Notes: generated by a model not told the origin, from the letters alone. Counted from the stretch's first letter, positions 1 through 9,120 are shown. The stretch: DNA of 64,000 nt from Frederiksenia canicola (GCF_011455495.1 NZ_CP015029.1:1984740-2048739); one strand, 5' to 3'. Made by a program: numbers and translations.

Positions 1-1780
1 ACATATACGGCACACGGCGTAGGGTGTGTTCACGGATTTTAAAGCCCACTTTTTCGTTACGCAGATCGGCTTTAACACGAATACCTGCATCAGAAAGGGC
101 TTTCACCACGCTTTGAACATAATCCGCTTGGCTGTCGGTGATGTTCATCACGACCGCTTGAGTTGGGGCAAGCCACGCAGGGAAGAAACCTGCATATTCT
201 TCGGTGATGATACCGATGAAACGCTCTAGTGAGCCTAAAATCGCACGATGGATCATCACAGGCGTTTTGCGATCGTTATCTTCTGCCACATAAGACGCAT
301 TTAAACGCTCTGGTAGGAAGAAGTCGAGCTGAATCGTACCGCACTGCCAAGCACGATCTAAGCTATCGTGTAGGGTGAACTCAATTTTCGGCCCATAGAA
401 TGCCCCTTCTCCTTCTTGGATTTCATATTCCAAGCCATTTGCCACTAATGCAGCCGCTAGGTCAGCTTCCGCTTTCGCCCACATTTCATCGGTACCGATG
501 CTGTTTTCTGGACGAGTGGAAAGTTTCACCTTGATATTTTCAAAGCCAAAGGTACTGTAAATGTCATATACCATTTTGATGCACGAAGTCACTTCGCTTT
601 CTACTTGTTCTGGGGTACAGAAAATATGGGCATCGTCTTGAGTGAAACCACGCACACGCATAATGCCATGTAATGAACCTGATGGCTCATTACGGTGGCA
701 AGAACCAAATTCCGCCATACGCAACGGTAAATCACGGTAAGACTTTAAACCTTGGTTGAAGATCTGAATGTGACCAGGGCAGTTCATCGGTTTGATCGCA
801 TATTCACGATTTTCTGATGAAGTGGTAAACATCAAATCACCGTAGTTTTGCCAGTGACCGGTTTTTTCCCACAACACTCTATCCATCATAAATGGACCTT
901 TCACTTCTTGATAATCGTACTGTTTTAACTTGGTACGCACAAAAGTTTCAAGTTCGCGGAAAATTGTCCAGCCATCATTGTGCCAGAACACCATACCGGG
1001 TGCTTCTTCTTGCATATGGAATAAATCTAACGCTTTACCGATTTTACGGTGGTCACGTTTTGCGGCTTCTTCTAAGCGATGCAAATAGTCCGCAAGCTGT
1101 TTTTTGTCTGCCCAAGCGGTACCATAAATGCGTTGTAACATTTTGTTTTTGCTGTCGCCACGCCAGTAAGCTCCCGCCACTTTCATAATTTTGAAGTGGT
1201 GGCAAAAACGCATATTTGGCACGTGTGGGCCACGGCACATATCAATATATTCTTCGTGATGATATAAGGCTGGTTGATCATCCTTAGCGATATTTTCATC
1301 TAAAATCGCCATTTTGTACGGCTCGCCACGGGCTTCAAAGGTATCACGGGCAGTTTGCCAGCTGCCGACTTTTTTCACCACATCGTAGTTGGTTTTCGCC
1401 AACTCCAACATCCGTTTTTCAATATTATCTAAATCTTCTTGGGTTAACGAACGGTCTAAATCCACATCGTAGTAGAAACCGTTGTCGATGGTCGGGCCGA
1501 TCGCCATTTTCACATCTGGGAAAAGCTGTTTGATCGCATGACCTAATAAGTGAGCCGTTGAGTGACGGATAATTTCCAAACCGTCTTCATCTTTGGCGGT
1601 AATAATTTCAAGGGTTGCATCTTCACTGATAATGTCTGATGCATCACGACGTACACCGTTCACACGCCCAGCAATGGTTGCTTTGGCAAGACCTGCACCG
1701 ATACTTTGAGCAACGTCTAAGACTGAAACTGGATTATCAAACTGGCGTTGTGAGCCATCTGGAAGGGTAATAATTGGCAT
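1..1780 (-). CDS. thrS: Threonyl-tRNA synthetase (3' end truncated by window edge)
   Basis: Class II aminoacyl-tRNA synthetase that charges tRNA-Thr. The reading frame from the ATG at 1780 runs off the left edge after about 593 of the usual ~640 codons, so the end of the anticodon-binding domain is missing. The N-terminus ([14 protein letters not shown]) is a TGS domain. Next comes the editing domain with its [10 protein letters not shown] metal/editing motif and the HH...MCRGPHVPN segment, then the class II catalytic core with the zinc Cys in KPMNCPGH and the motif around [20 protein letters not shown] start at 1780 gives the normal family N-terminus and follows a TAAAGGAAAC ribosome site. 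Translation is probably autoregulated through the structured leader immediately upstream. I see no infC downstream because the window ends. Confidence 0.97.
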   Translation of the reverse strand, partial: MPIITLPDGSQRQFDNPVSVLDVAQSIGAGLAKATIAGRVNGVRRDASDIISEDATLEIITAKDEDGLEIIRHSTAHLLGHAIKQLFPDVKMAIGPTIDNGFYYDVDLDRSLTQEDLDNIEKRMLELAKTNYDVVKKVGSWQTARDTFEARGEPYKMAILDENIAKDDQPALYHHEEYIDMCRGPHVPNMRFCHHFKIMKVAGAYWRGDSKNKMLQRIYGTAWADKKQLADYLHRLEEAAKRDHRKIGKALDLFHMQEEAPGMVFWHNDGWTIFRELETFVRTKLKQYDYQEVKGPFMMDRVLWEKTGHWQNYGDLMFTTSSENREYAIKPMNCPGHIQIFNQGLKSYRDLPLRMAEFGSCHRNEPSGSLHGIMRVRGFTQDDAHIFCTPEQVESEVTSCIKMVYDIYSTFGFENIKVKLSTRPENSIGTDEMWAKAEADLAAALVANGLEYEIQEGEGAFYGPKIEFTLHDSLDRAWQCGTIQLDFFLPERLNASYVAEDNDRKTPVMIHRAILGSLERFIGIITEEYAGFFPAWLAPTQAVVMNITDSQADYVQSVVKALSDAGIRVKADLRNEKVGFKIREHTLRRVPYM

Positions 1781-1798
1781 AATGTTTCCTTTACAGTG

Positions 1799-1920
1799 GT
1801 AGCCCATACGAGAGGCTACTTGTTCATTAAATAGTTGATGAAATAAAAAACCGCCTACAAGCGGTCGGATTCTTGCAAAATTTTGCAAATTTACTCTACG
1901 CTCGTTCCCACAATGAACGA
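1799..1920 (-). promoter_or_regulatory. thrS translational operator with two tRNA-Thr anticodon-arm mimics
   Basis: On the minus strand the thrS leader holds two hairpins with exactly 7-base loops. The proximal one (1799-1819) pairs GTAGCC with GGCTAC plus a closing U-G. Its loop reads CUCGUAU, with CGU in the anticodon position after U33 and before A37; the CGU lies 28-30 bases before the ATG. The distal one (1902-1920) is a perfect 6-bp stem TCGTTC/GAACGA with loop AUUGUGG, which puts UGU in the anticodon position. Both triplets are threonine anticodons. In E. coli, domains 2 and 4 of the thrS operator mimic tRNA-Thr arms and let ThrRS repress its own translation. The number, order and spacing of hairpins here match that arrangement. 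Function is inferred from that parallel. Confidence 0.75.
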
Positions 1921-1934
1921 TCAAAAGTGACCAA

Positions 1935-1964
1935 ATTTTAGCATAAAATCTTGTGGAAGAGCAA
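1935..1964 (-). promoter_or_regulatory. Candidate thrS promoter
   Basis: Minus strand: TTGCTC (1964-1959), an 18-base spacer, then TAAAAT (1940-1935). Transcription from here would begin just upstream of the distal anticodon-like hairpin, so both hairpins would be in the mRNA. An overlapping TATGCT at 1945-1940 is an alternative -10. The assignment is weak. Confidence 0.3.
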
Positions 1965-2079
1965 AGTTCAAGCACTTACAAGCGGTCAGTTTCGGCAAAA
2001 AATTTGCAAAAACGCTGCGGGGTTAGGCAAAAAGGCGTAAAATATCGCCATCAATTTTTCATTTTTAATAGGAGCCATT

Positions 2080-2370
2080 ATGTTTGGTTTATTCAAAAAA
2101 ACGACAAAAACTGAAAGCAACGAAACATTGCCGATAGATCCTGCAGACCTCTTGAAAGCCCTTGGAGGAGAAGGAAACATTGAACAAATCAGTTCATGTA
2201 TCACTCGTTTACGAGCCAAATTGAAAGATTTGTCGAAAGTCGATAGTGAAGCGTTGAAAACACTGGGTGCCGCTGAAGTGGTAAACGTTTCATCAGGTGT
2301 TCAAGCCATTTTTGGCCCCCTGTCTGCGGATTACGCACAAGCGTTGAATAAGTTGCTCACCAAAGAGTAA
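2080..2370 (+). CDS. Orphan PTS EIIB domain protein (GlcB/NagE-like fold)
   Basis: A 96-residue stand-alone EIIB domain of the glucose/N-acetylglucosamine phosphotransferase superfamily. The phospho-acceptor motif ISSCITRLR puts the active cysteine at residue 40, followed by the typical LKTLGAAEVV...GVQAIFGPLS segment. EIIB normally passes phosphate from EIIA to sugar in the membrane EIIC. Here there is no EIIC or EIIA gene alongside, and no membrane segment. The first ~20 residues (MFGLFKKTTKTES) are a short polar leader. A TAGGAG ribosome site precedes the ATG and a strong terminator follows at once, so it is a single-gene transcript. It may serve an EIIC encoded elsewhere or act as a phosphorylation-state sensor; the sequence does not decide which. 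Confidence 0.85.
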   Translation: MFGLFKKTTKTESNETLPIDPADLLKALGGEGNIEQISSCITRLRAKLKDLSKVDSEALKTLGAAEVVNVSSGVQAIFGPLSADYAQALNKLLTKE

Positions 2371-2376
2371 AGCGTG

Positions 2377-2402
2377 AAGGCGAGAATATTCTCGCCTTTT
2401 TC
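2377..2402 (+). terminator. Rho-independent terminator of the EIIB gene
   Basis: An 18-base perfect palindrome, GGCGAGAATATTCTCGCC (2379-2396), is followed by TTTTTC. It sits 8 bases after the EIIB stop codon and just before the convergent leuD stop codon. Confidence 0.85.
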
Positions 2403-2404
2403 AC

Positions 2405-3010
2405 TTATCGTAAAAATGCAGGAATTTTACTTTCAAACTCCGCAATTTTATCGGCATGTTGCAAGGTCAAACCGATATTGTCCAAGCCGTTTAGCAAACA
2501 ATGGCGGCGAAAGCTATCGATTTCAAAAAGGTAGGTTTTGCCGTTTGCGACGACGGTTTGGGCTTCTAAATCAACCGTAATTTCCGCCCCTTCATTTGCT
2601 ACCACAAATTTGAACAGTTCATCAACGTCTTCTTCACTTAAGCGGATTGGTAACATCTGATTGTTTAAACTGTTGCCGTAGAAAATATCCGCAAAACTTG
2701 GGGCGATAATCACCCGAATACCGTAATCGTCCAATGCCCACGGGGCGTGTTCACGGGAAGAGCCACAGCCAAAATTTTCCCTAGCTAATAAAATGCTCGC
2801 CCCTTGATAGCGAGGGAAGTTCAGCACAAAATCGGGATTTGGCTGTTTACCTTCATCATCTAAAAATCGCCATTCGTGAAATAAATGTGCCCCAAAGCCA
2901 GTGCGATTGACTTTCTGTAAAAACTGCTTGGGGATAATTGCATCCGTATCAACGTGTGACGCATCTAATGGAACGGCTAAGCCCGTGTGTTGTTTGAATT
3001 CTCGTGCCAT
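2405..3010 (-). CDS. leuD: 3-isopropylmalate dehydratase small subunit
   Basis: Small subunit of isopropylmalate isomerase, which with LeuC converts 2-isopropylmalate to 3-isopropylmalate in leucine synthesis. The 201-residue length is normal. The swivelling-domain signature [16 protein letters not shown] lies near residues 78-93, and the opening segment [11 protein letters not shown] is typical. It follows leuC on the same strand after a 132-base gap that holds a palindromic element with an uptake sequence, so co-transcription is likely but not tight. leuA and leuB, which form one operon with these genes in E. coli, are not in the window. Confidence 0.97.
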   Translation of the reverse strand: MAREFKQHTGLAVPLDASHVDTDAIIPKQFLQKVNRTGFGAHLFHEWRFLDDEGKQPNPDFVLNFPRYQGASILLARENFGCGSSREHAPWALDDYGIRVIIAPSFADIFYGNSLNNQMLPIRLSEEDVDELFKFVVANEGAEITVDLEAQTVVANGKTYLFEIDSFRRHCLLNGLDNIGLTLQHADKIAEFESKIPAFLR

Positions 3011-3029
3011 AAGTTCTTATCTCTTTTAA

Positions 3030-3117
3030 GGGCGGACTGATGTCTCCACCCGTTTGTCATTTGCAAAAAATTTGGTGAAAATGACCGCTTGTTCGGGAGG
3101 ACACAACCCCTCCCCTA
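3030..3117. repeat. GC-rich inverted arms bracketing an uptake sequence (leuC-leuD gap)
   Basis: Arm 1 (3030-3052) begins GGGCGGACTGATGTC; arm 2 (3094-3117) ends CCCCTCCCCTAC. Read on opposite strands the arms resemble each other (GGG.GG...GTC.CC.CCCG). Between them is an uptake sequence core at 3083-3092 with its TTTGCAAAAAATTT tract. The same architecture recurs at 12989-13082 and 35178-35257. Confidence 0.55.
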
Positions 3118-3142
3118 CAATGCATATCAATTTGTTTGTACG

Positions 3143-4549
3143 TTAATGCAGTTCTACCTTACGAATATCGACGAACTTACCGTAAACTGCAGCAGCGGCT
3201 GCCATTGCGGGGCTCACTAAGTGAGTACGTCCGCCCCTGCCTTGGCGACCTTCAAAATTACGGTTGCTAGTGGAAGCACAACGTTCACCTGGAGCTAAGC
3301 GATCATTGTTCATCGCTAAACACATTGAGCAACCAGGCTGACGCCATTCAAAGCCCGCTTCGATAAAAATTTTGTCTAAGCCTTCTTTTTCCGCTTGAGC
3401 TCGAACCAAACCTGAACCTGGCACGACTAAGGCTTGCACGCCGTTAGCGACTTTGCGACCTTTCGCCACAGCCGCTGCTGCTCGCAAATCTTCAATGCGG
3501 GAATTCGTGCAAGAGCCAATAAAGACTTTATCAATAGCCACATCGGTCAATTTAATGCCGTGCGGTAAGTCCATATAGGCTAAGGCTTTTTCCGCTGATT
3601 GACGCTCAATCGGATCGGCCATTTCTGCTGGATTTGGAATCACATCGTTCACGCCGATAACGTGTCCAGGGTTGGTTCCCCAAGTTACTTGCGGTTCGAT
3701 TTCACTCGCCTCTAACGTCACGACTGTATCAAATTCTGCACCATCATCAGTATGCAAAGTTTTCCAGTACGCGACAGCATCTTCCCAATCTTGTCCTTTC
3801 GGTGCAGAGGGACGACCTTTTAAATACGCAAAGGTGGTTTCATCTGGTGCGATAATGCCCGATTTTGCCCCTAATTCGATTGCCATATTGCAAACCGTCA
3901 TTCGTCCTTCCATGGAGAGATCCCGAATCGCTTCTCCACAGAATTCAACAACATGGCCAGTGCCGCCTGCCATAGTGGTTTTGCCGATAATCGCCAACAC
4001 AATATCTTTGGCAGTGATACCTTCACGCACTTTGCCTCGCACTTCAATTTTCATCTTTTTAGCACGAGCTTGCTTGACCGTTTGTGTGGCGAGAACGTGT
4101 TCTACTTCGGATGTACCAATCCCGAAAGCTAATGCTCCGAATGCACCATGGGTTGCCGTGTGGGAATCGCCACAAACAATCGTCATACCTGGCAAAGTTA
4201 AGCCTTGCTCAGGCCCCATCACGTGTACAATCCCTTGATTAATATGGTTAATATCATAAAGTTGGATGCCAAACTGGTCGGTATTTTTTGAAAGCTCGAC
4301 CATTTGAATCCGCCCCATTTCGCCAGAACCGCCAAGATCACGGCTGTCCGTTGGTACGTTATGATCCATCGTTGCCACAGTTTTACTCGGCTGGCGAACT
4401 TCACGCCCCATTGCACGTAGTCCGTCAAAGGCTTGTGGAGAAGTTACCTCATGTACCAAATGGCGATTGATATAAAGCAATGGCGTTTCGCCTGGTGCTT
4501 CGTGGACGATATGTGCATCAAACAATTTTTCGTATAGGGTCTTTTTCAT
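3143..4549 (-). CDS. leuC: 3-isopropylmalate dehydratase large subunit
   Basis: Large, [4Fe-4S]-bearing subunit of isopropylmalate isomerase (aconitase family), 468 residues, full length. Cluster-binding cysteines are visible in [15 protein letters not shown] and [16 protein letters not shown], and the aconitase signature [32 protein letters not shown] is complete. The start [13 protein letters not shown] is the conserved family N-terminus. The upstream 330 bases hold a possible sigma-70 promoter and an inverted pair of uptake sequences in the presumed leader. I found no leader peptide rich in leucine codons, so classical leucine attenuation is not supported. Confidence 0.97.
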   Translation of the reverse strand: MKKTLYEKLFDAHIVHEAPGETPLLYINRHLVHEVTSPQAFDGLRAMGREVRQPSKTVATMDHNVPTDSRDLGGSGEMGRIQMVELSKNTDQFGIQLYDINHINQGIVHVMGPEQGLTLPGMTIVCGDSHTATHGAFGALAFGIGTSEVEHVLATQTVKQARAKKMKIEVRGKVREGITAKDIVLAIIGKTTMAGGTGHVVEFCGEAIRDLSMEGRMTVCNMAIELGAKSGIIAPDETTFAYLKGRPSAPKGQDWEDAVAYWKTLHTDDGAEFDTVVTLEASEIEPQVTWGTNPGHVIGVNDVIPNPAEMADPIERQSAEKALAYMDLPHGIKLTDVAIDKVFIGSCTNSRIEDLRAAAAVAKGRKVANGVQALVVPGSGLVRAQAEKEGLDKIFIEAGFEWRQPGCSMCLAMNNDRLAPGERCASTSNRNFEGRQGRGGRTHLVSPAMAAAAAVYGKFVDIRKVELH

Positions 4550-4650
4550 AGGTATGCCAACTCATTATATTTAAAGCTAATACAAGCGGTCAGTTCTGGA
4601 TTACATTTTGCAAAATAACAAAACCATCTCACCGCTTGTGGAATGGCTCG

Positions 4651-4679
4651 ACTATAACGACTCTCAAAATAAAAGTAAA
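4651..4679 (-). promoter_or_regulatory. Candidate leuC promoter
   Basis: Minus strand TTTACT (4679-4674), a 17-base spacer and TATAGT (4656-4651). The leader would be roughly 95 bases and would include the inverted uptake-sequence pair. Matches to the hexamer consensus are 4/6 and 5/6. Confidence 0.4.
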
Positions 4680-4731
4680 ATGCTATTTTTAGCTAAATTT
4701 CATATTATTATTCTATGTAAAAAGCTGAAAA

Positions 4732-4777
4732 TAGATAAAAACAGAATCAAAAAAGTGAATTATTCTGTTTTTATCTA
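4732..4777. repeat. 16-bp perfect inverted repeat, AT-rich
   Basis: Arms TAGATAAAAACAGAAT (4732-4747) and its exact complement (4762-4777) flank a 14-base spacer. It lies about 100 bases past the bcr stop codon and upstream of the leuC promoter. It could be a weak terminator for bcr or a protein-binding dyad; it has no GC-rich stem. Confidence 0.55.
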
Positions 4778-4879
4778 ATTAGGTAGAAAATTATCCACAG
4801 CTTTAAAGGCTTTACAGTCGATTTATGGACAAGAAAATTTTTATTTAAAATAAAATTAACAGGAAAATCCTATTAATCT

Positions 4880-6073
4880 TTACGACTTTTGTCCCCGTAA
4901 GCAGAGAAAATAATAGAGAGTTGACGCTAACAATGTACAGATTGCCATTGTAAATACCATTGGTCGCTCGGTAGTAAGCGGAATAGAAGATACCCCTAAC
5001 CCAATTAAGGAGGCTAATCCAAAACGAGCGGTCCCTGCGAGTGCATTGGCGGTTCCCGCCATTTCAGGATAGCGATCTAAAATCGCTGCTGATGCATTGC
5101 TGCCAATCGTTGAGATCATTCCGACAAAAACTGCAATCCCAATCACCATAGGCCATAAACCTAGTTGAAAGATGCCAACTATCATCAGCCAAATACCTGC
5201 GATCAGTTGAAGCCCTAAGCCTACTTGTAACATCTTCTCTGAGCCAATTTTCATGACAAGACGTCCATTGATTAACGTCATTGTTGCCATGGTGGCAATA
5301 TTGAGCATAAAGAAATAACCAAAATGCTGTGGCGCTACATCATATAGTCCGATATAGACTAATGAGCCTGAGGTTAAAAAAGTGAACATCCCTGAAAAAG
5401 AAAGCCCACCAACTAATACATAGCCCAAGGTAGCTTTATGAGAAATTAAACGTACAAAGTTACGTAGTACCTTCCCAAAACTGAGTGGCATTCGATGTTC
5501 CGCTTTTAATGTTTCTGGCACACGCCAAGCAAATAAACCAAAGCAAATCACCCCCATCGCCATTAAAGCATAAAAAATGGAGTGCCAATGCCACCATTTC
5601 GCCATATAGCCCCCTGCAATCGGAGCAAGTAAAGGAGCAACTAAGGTAATAATAGTGATCGTTGACATCATGCGGGCAAACTGATTTCGATCAAATAAAT
5701 CTCGAACCAGAGCACCAACAACCACTGTCGGTGCAGCACCAAAAAGCCCTTGAATGAATCGTAGTAGATAGAAGGTATCAATATCTGCTAATCGTGTTAA
5801 GAAAAAAGATGCAACCGCTCCACCTGCTAAGCCACATAAAATAATAGGTTTACGCCCAAAACTATCCGCAACGGGTCCCCAAAAAAGTTGGCCTGTTGCA
5901 AAGCCAAAAGTAAACACCGCAAGAGTGGCTTGCACTTTTTCTTGAGAAACATTGAGATCTCGAGCAATATCTAAAAAAGAAGGTAAATACATATCAATCG
6001 CTAACGGCGGAAACATTGATAGCATTCCGAGAATCACAACAAAAAAGGTATTTGGGCGAAGTGCTATTTTCAT
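4880..6073 (-). CDS. bcr: Bcr/CflA family multidrug efflux transporter (MFS)
   Basis: Inner-membrane major-facilitator exporter of the Bcr/CflA drug:H+ antiporter family, 397 residues with about 12 hydrophobic segments. Family marks include MFPPLAIDMYLPSF in the first helix, GQLFWGPVADSFGRKPIIL as the loop 2-3 signature, and RFIQGLFGAAPTVVVGALVRDLF. E. coli Bcr handles bicyclomycin and sulfonamide; the substrate here is not determined. Its ATG overlaps the rsuA stop codon (ATGA), so the two are translationally coupled, and the same rsuA-bcr pairing occurs in E. coli. Confidence 0.93.
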   Translation of the reverse strand: MKIALRPNTFFVVILGMLSMFPPLAIDMYLPSFLDIARDLNVSQEKVQATLAVFTFGFATGQLFWGPVADSFGRKPIILCGLAGGAVASFFLTRLADIDTFYLLRFIQGLFGAAPTVVVGALVRDLFDRNQFARMMSTITIITLVAPLLAPIAGGYMAKWWHWHSIFYALMAMGVICFGLFAWRVPETLKAEHRMPLSFGKVLRNFVRLISHKATLGYVLVGGLSFSGMFTFLTSGSLVYIGLYDVAPQHFGYFFMLNIATMATMTLINGRLVMKIGSEKMLQVGLGLQLIAGIWLMIVGIFQLGLWPMVIGIAVFVGMISTIGSNASAAILDRYPEMAGTANALAGTARFGLASLIGLGVSSIPLTTERPMVFTMAICTLLASTLYYFLCLRGQKS

Positions 6074-6765
6074 TTAAAACGCTCAACCTCTTCTACGGTG
6101 AGAGGCCTGAACTCCCCCTCCACTAAATTTTCATCTAAAATCACATGACCAATCCGCCAACGATGTAAAGCCTCAACCTTATTTCCTAACGCCGCAAACA
6201 TGCGTTTTACCTGATGATAACGGCCTTCGCTGATGGTGAGATTAACATGGTAATCATCCAAAATGTCTAACTGAGCTGGTTTAGTTGGCGTTTTCTCGCC
6301 CCGTAGCATAATTCCCTCGGCAAATTTTTCCGCATAGCACTCTTCAACGGGATCCGCCAAGGTCACTAAATACGTTTTTTCACAATGATGTTTAGGGGAT
6401 GTAATACGGTGTGACCATTTGCCATCATCAGTAAGCAGCACCAAACCAGTGGTATCCGCATCCAACCGTCCCGCACAATGTAATTTAGTGGTCAGCGGAT
6501 AGTCGAAAAACTGAAACACCGTTGGATACTCGCCATCATCATGAGAACAAACGCAATTTTGCGGTTTATACAGCATAAAATATTGCCCATCTTCTACCCA
6601 CGCCAACGGCTCGCCATCAAAGCAAATCTCATCTTGCTCGTTGATTTTCAATGCACTGTTTTTTTCCATTTTGCCATTGACAGTGACTTGCCCCGCCCGC
6701 AACGCTTTAGTTGCTTGGGAACGAGTCAGCCCCGTATTTTCGGCAATAAATTTATCTAAACGCAT
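6070..6765 (-). CDS. rsuA: 16S rRNA pseudouridine-516 synthase
   Basis: Isomerises U516 of 16S rRNA to pseudouridine. It is 231 residues with an N-terminal S4 RNA-binding domain (MRLDKFIAENTGLTRSQATK) and an RsuA/RluB-type catalytic domain. The catalytic aspartate is D102 in GRLDADTTGLVLLTDDG, the same residue number as in E. coli RsuA. The second signature RYHQVKRMFAALGNKVEALHR is present near the C-terminus. It is the first gene of an rsuA-bcr pair with a 4-base overlap. It is distinguished from rluB at 39805-40827 by its shorter length and lack of a basic tail. Confidence 0.95.
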   Translation of the reverse strand: MRLDKFIAENTGLTRSQATKALRAGQVTVNGKMEKNSALKINEQDEICFDGEPLAWVEDGQYFMLYKPQNCVCSHDDGEYPTVFQFFDYPLTTKLHCAGRLDADTTGLVLLTDDGKWSHRITSPKHHCEKTYLVTLADPVEECYAEKFAEGIMLRGEKTPTKPAQLDILDDYHVNLTISEGRYHQVKRMFAALGNKVEALHRWRIGHVILDENLVEGEFRPLTVEEVERFK

Positions 6766-6850
6766 AATTTTCCTTTACCAAGCTCGTACTGAATTATGCT
6801 GAGAATTATACTCCAATTTCGTTTACCACCTTGTAAATTTTTGCAAGCCT

Positions 6851-6881
6851 TACATTATTCAAGAAAGATTCCCTATATAAT
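6851..6881 (+). promoter_or_regulatory. Candidate ychE promoter
   Basis: A perfect TATAAT (6876-6881) is preceded by a poor -35 (TACATT, 6851-6856, spacer 19). A transcript starting near 6888 would exclude ATG codons upstream of it, which supports the GTG at 6916 as the real start of ychE. Confidence 0.4.
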
Positions 6882-6915
6882 AGCCAACTATTTTTGGCTT
6901 TATTTTGAGTTTGTT

Positions 6916-7569
6916 GTGGATCTCGTTATCAACTTTGCGATTTATTTGCAGTTCTTTATCGGGCTGTTTGCAATCGTCAATCCGTTCGGCACTTTGCCGA
7001 TTTTCTTTAGTATGACTGCCCATCAATACGAGGCAGATCGCCATCGCACCAATTTGATCACATCCGTTTCCGTGGGGGTGATTTTGTTGGTCAGTCTCTA
7101 TTTCGGAAAAGTGATTTTAGATGCCTTCAGTATTTCGCTAAACTCTTTCCGCGTTGCCGGTGGCTTTCTAATTGTGAGTATTGCGATGACGATGATCAGC
7201 GGCAAACTCGGTGAACATAAACAAAATAAAGAAGAAAAAAATGCCGATTTATCTGAATATGAAAATATCGGAGTGGTGCCATTAGCCATGCCAATTATGG
7301 CAGGCCCCGGAGCAATTGGTTCAACGATTGTGTGGGGGACTCGCTATCATTCGTGGGTTGATTATATCGGCTTTAGCATCGCTATTATTCTATTTGCGAC
7401 GATCTGTTATGTGCTATTCCGCTTCTCAGCACCGTTGGTTAAACGCTTAGGTAAAACAGGCTCAAATATCGTTACGCGTATTATGGGCTTGATTTTGATG
7501 GCACTTGGTATTGAAATTATTGTCGCAGGGCTGAGCAATCTGTTTCCTGGACTCACTTCGATGAATTAA
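6916..7569 (+). CDS. ychE: YchE/MarC family inner-membrane protein
   Basis: Six-helix inner-membrane protein of the UPF0056/MarC family, closest in recognisable motifs to E. coli YchE: FFIGLFAIVNPFGTLPIFFSMT, MISGKLGEHKQNKEEK, GVVPLAMPIMAGPGAI and STIVWGTRYHS. Function is not established for the family. The open frame extends back to an ATG at 6796, but I place the start at GTG 6916. That gives 217 residues, beginning VDLVINFAIYLQFF, close to YchE's length, and a TATAAT box lies within the extension. The next gene starts 2 bases after its stop, so the two are probably co-transcribed. Confidence 0.85.
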   Translation: MDLVINFAIYLQFFIGLFAIVNPFGTLPIFFSMTAHQYEADRHRTNLITSVSVGVILLVSLYFGKVILDAFSISLNSFRVAGGFLIVSIAMTMISGKLGEHKQNKEEKNADLSEYENIGVVPLAMPIMAGPGAIGSTIVWGTRYHSWVDYIGFSIAIILFATICYVLFRFSAPLVKRLGKTGSNIVTRIMGLILMALGIEIIVAGLSNLFPGLTSMN

Positions 7570-7571
7570 GC

Positions 7572-9110
7572 ATGATGTTATTATCACAAGCGGTTAGATC
7601 CGTGAAATCTTTTGCAAAAAATTGGCTTTATCTGAGTGCTTGCTTGCTCGTTACCGTCAGCTGCGAGCAAGAGTCAGTCACTCGTCATCAAAAACCGTTA
7701 GTTGAATTGCATTCGCCTACGGAGCTGACCCGTGCTATCTACTCTGCCCACATACAGCTTGATCCACATTTTGTCAAAGCGATTGCCGATGCGGCCCCTG
7801 TTCGTGATCTTTTGCTTGGATTGATGATGTTCAATCCACAAGGCGAAGTGGTTCCTGCCATTGGACGAGAATTTTTCAGTGAGGATGGGAAAAATTGGTT
7901 GATTATTTTGGACGAGAAAGCCAAATGGTCGAATGGCGAACCAGTAACTGCTCAAGACTTTGTGGCAAGTTGGCAACGTCTTGCTGATCCTGCTAATGCC
8001 TCCCCACTTTCCCCTTATTTGAACTATATGGGCATTCAAAATGCAAAAGCTATTTTGCAAGGCGAATTACCACCAACGGAACTTGGTGTCACAGCATTAA
8101 ATCCAACCAGTTTGCAAATTACGTTACACACAGCCAATTTTCAGCTTCCGAAAATGTTAGCTCACTTGGCATTGTTGCCAACGTATCAAGGTAAAAAACC
8201 ACAGCCAAATCAAGCCTTTATCAGTAATGGTTATTATAAAGTTCGTACCCATGAAAAATTATTACTATTGCTAGAGGCTCGCTTCCCTGAACAACGATTC
8301 CAAACTGTTCGTTATCGGCTATTAACCACAGTGCAAAATGTTGATCGGTTTGATCTGGTTGAAAATCCATTAGAAAACTACGGACGAGATATCGTTCATT
8401 TACCGAAGTTGTGTAATTATTTCTATGAATTCAATTTTGAAGATCCACTGCTACGAAAAAAAGAAATTCGCCAAGCAATTCGAGCGATGATTTCGCCTTC
8501 TGAAATTAGCCGTGGTATAGGAATTCCAATACATTCCGTGCTGCCAAAATCGCTGGCGGTCAGTGATGATCATCATCCATCATCATATAGTGCCGAGCAG
8601 CTTCTTCACCAACTCGGTTTTGATGCTCATAATCCACTGAAGCTCACGTTAACGCATGATAATCATGGTCAGCACAATATCATTGCTAACCGTATGGCTC
8701 TTACGTTAAGCCGTTCGGATCTTTTCCGTGTACAGTTGCAAGCGGTTGAGTGGAAACAGCTTTTAACAAAGCGTCAGCAACATAACTTCCAGTTGATTCG
8801 CTCAGGCTGGTGTGGAGACTATTCAAATCCAGTTTTGTTTTTGATGCCGTTCCATTCCACAAGCCCTGATAATAAAAGTGGCTATGCAAATCCAGTTGTC
8901 GATAAACTACTTGAACAGCTTCAACAAACACAAACAGTGAAAGAGCGGGAACGACTTATTACCAAAATTGTGCAACAATTAGAAAATGACGTCGCCATTT
9001 TACCGCTTTTCCAATATCAAAGACGTCTCACTATTGCACCTGACATACGTGGCATAGACCCCAATAACAGCAGCGAAGTGATTTATAGCAAAGATTTATA
9101 CCGACAATAA
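7572..9110 (+). CDS. OppA/SapA-like peptide-binding lipoprotein (SBP family 5)
   Basis: A 512-residue extracytoplasmic solute-binding protein of family 5 (oligopeptide/dipeptide/nickel type), with a lipobox LVTVSC putting the lipid-modified cysteine at residue 31. Recognisable family segments are FSEDGKNWLIILDEKAKWSNGEPVTAQDFVASWQRL, SNGYYKV and the C-terminal LPLFQYQRRLTI. No permease or ATPase genes accompany it, so it must work with a transporter elsewhere or alone; H. influenzae also carries solitary OppA-like lipoproteins. An uptake sequence lies in codons 5-16, so the basic n-region of the signal peptide (SQAVRSVKSFAKN) is uptake-sequence translation. The ligand cannot be read from sequence. 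Confidence 0.8.
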   Translation: MMLLSQAVRSVKSFAKNWLYLSACLLVTVSCEQESVTRHQKPLVELHSPTELTRAIYSAHIQLDPHFVKAIADAAPVRDLLLGLMMFNPQGEVVPAIGREFFSEDGKNWLIILDEKAKWSNGEPVTAQDFVASWQRLADPANASPLSPYLNYMGIQNAKAILQGELPPTELGVTALNPTSLQITLHTANFQLPKMLAHLALLPTYQGKKPQPNQAFISNGYYKVRTHEKLLLLLEARFPEQRFQTVRYRLLTTVQNVDRFDLVENPLENYGRDIVHLPKLCNYFYEFNFEDPLLRKKEIRQAIRAMISPSEISRGIGIPIHSVLPKSLAVSDDHHPSSYSAEQLLHQLGFDAHNPLKLTLTHDNHGQHNIIANRMALTLSRSDLFRVQLQAVEWKQLLTKRQQHNFQLIRSGWCGDYSNPVLFLMPFHSTSPDNKSGYANPVVDKLLEQLQQTQTVKERERLITKIVQQLENDVAILPLFQYQRRLTIAPDIRGIDPNNSSEVIYSKDLYRQ

Positions 9111-9120
9111 GGATAAACCA

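Larger units (their letters stand above)
4550..4879. other. Intergenic region between bcr and leuC
   Basis: No gene is visible in these 330 bases. The half nearer leuC holds an inverted pair of uptake sequences (4582-4590 and 4631-4639) and the candidate leuC promoter. The half nearer bcr is very AT-rich and holds a long inverted repeat at 4732-4777. Confidence 0.7.

Noticed and set aside
3672-4238. 188-codon plus-strand frame inside leuC
   Set aside because: Antisense to the aconitase core, whose conservation fully explains the open frame.
6796-6915. 40-codon N-terminal extension of ychE
   Set aside because: A TATAAT box lies within it and YchE homology begins at GTG 6916.
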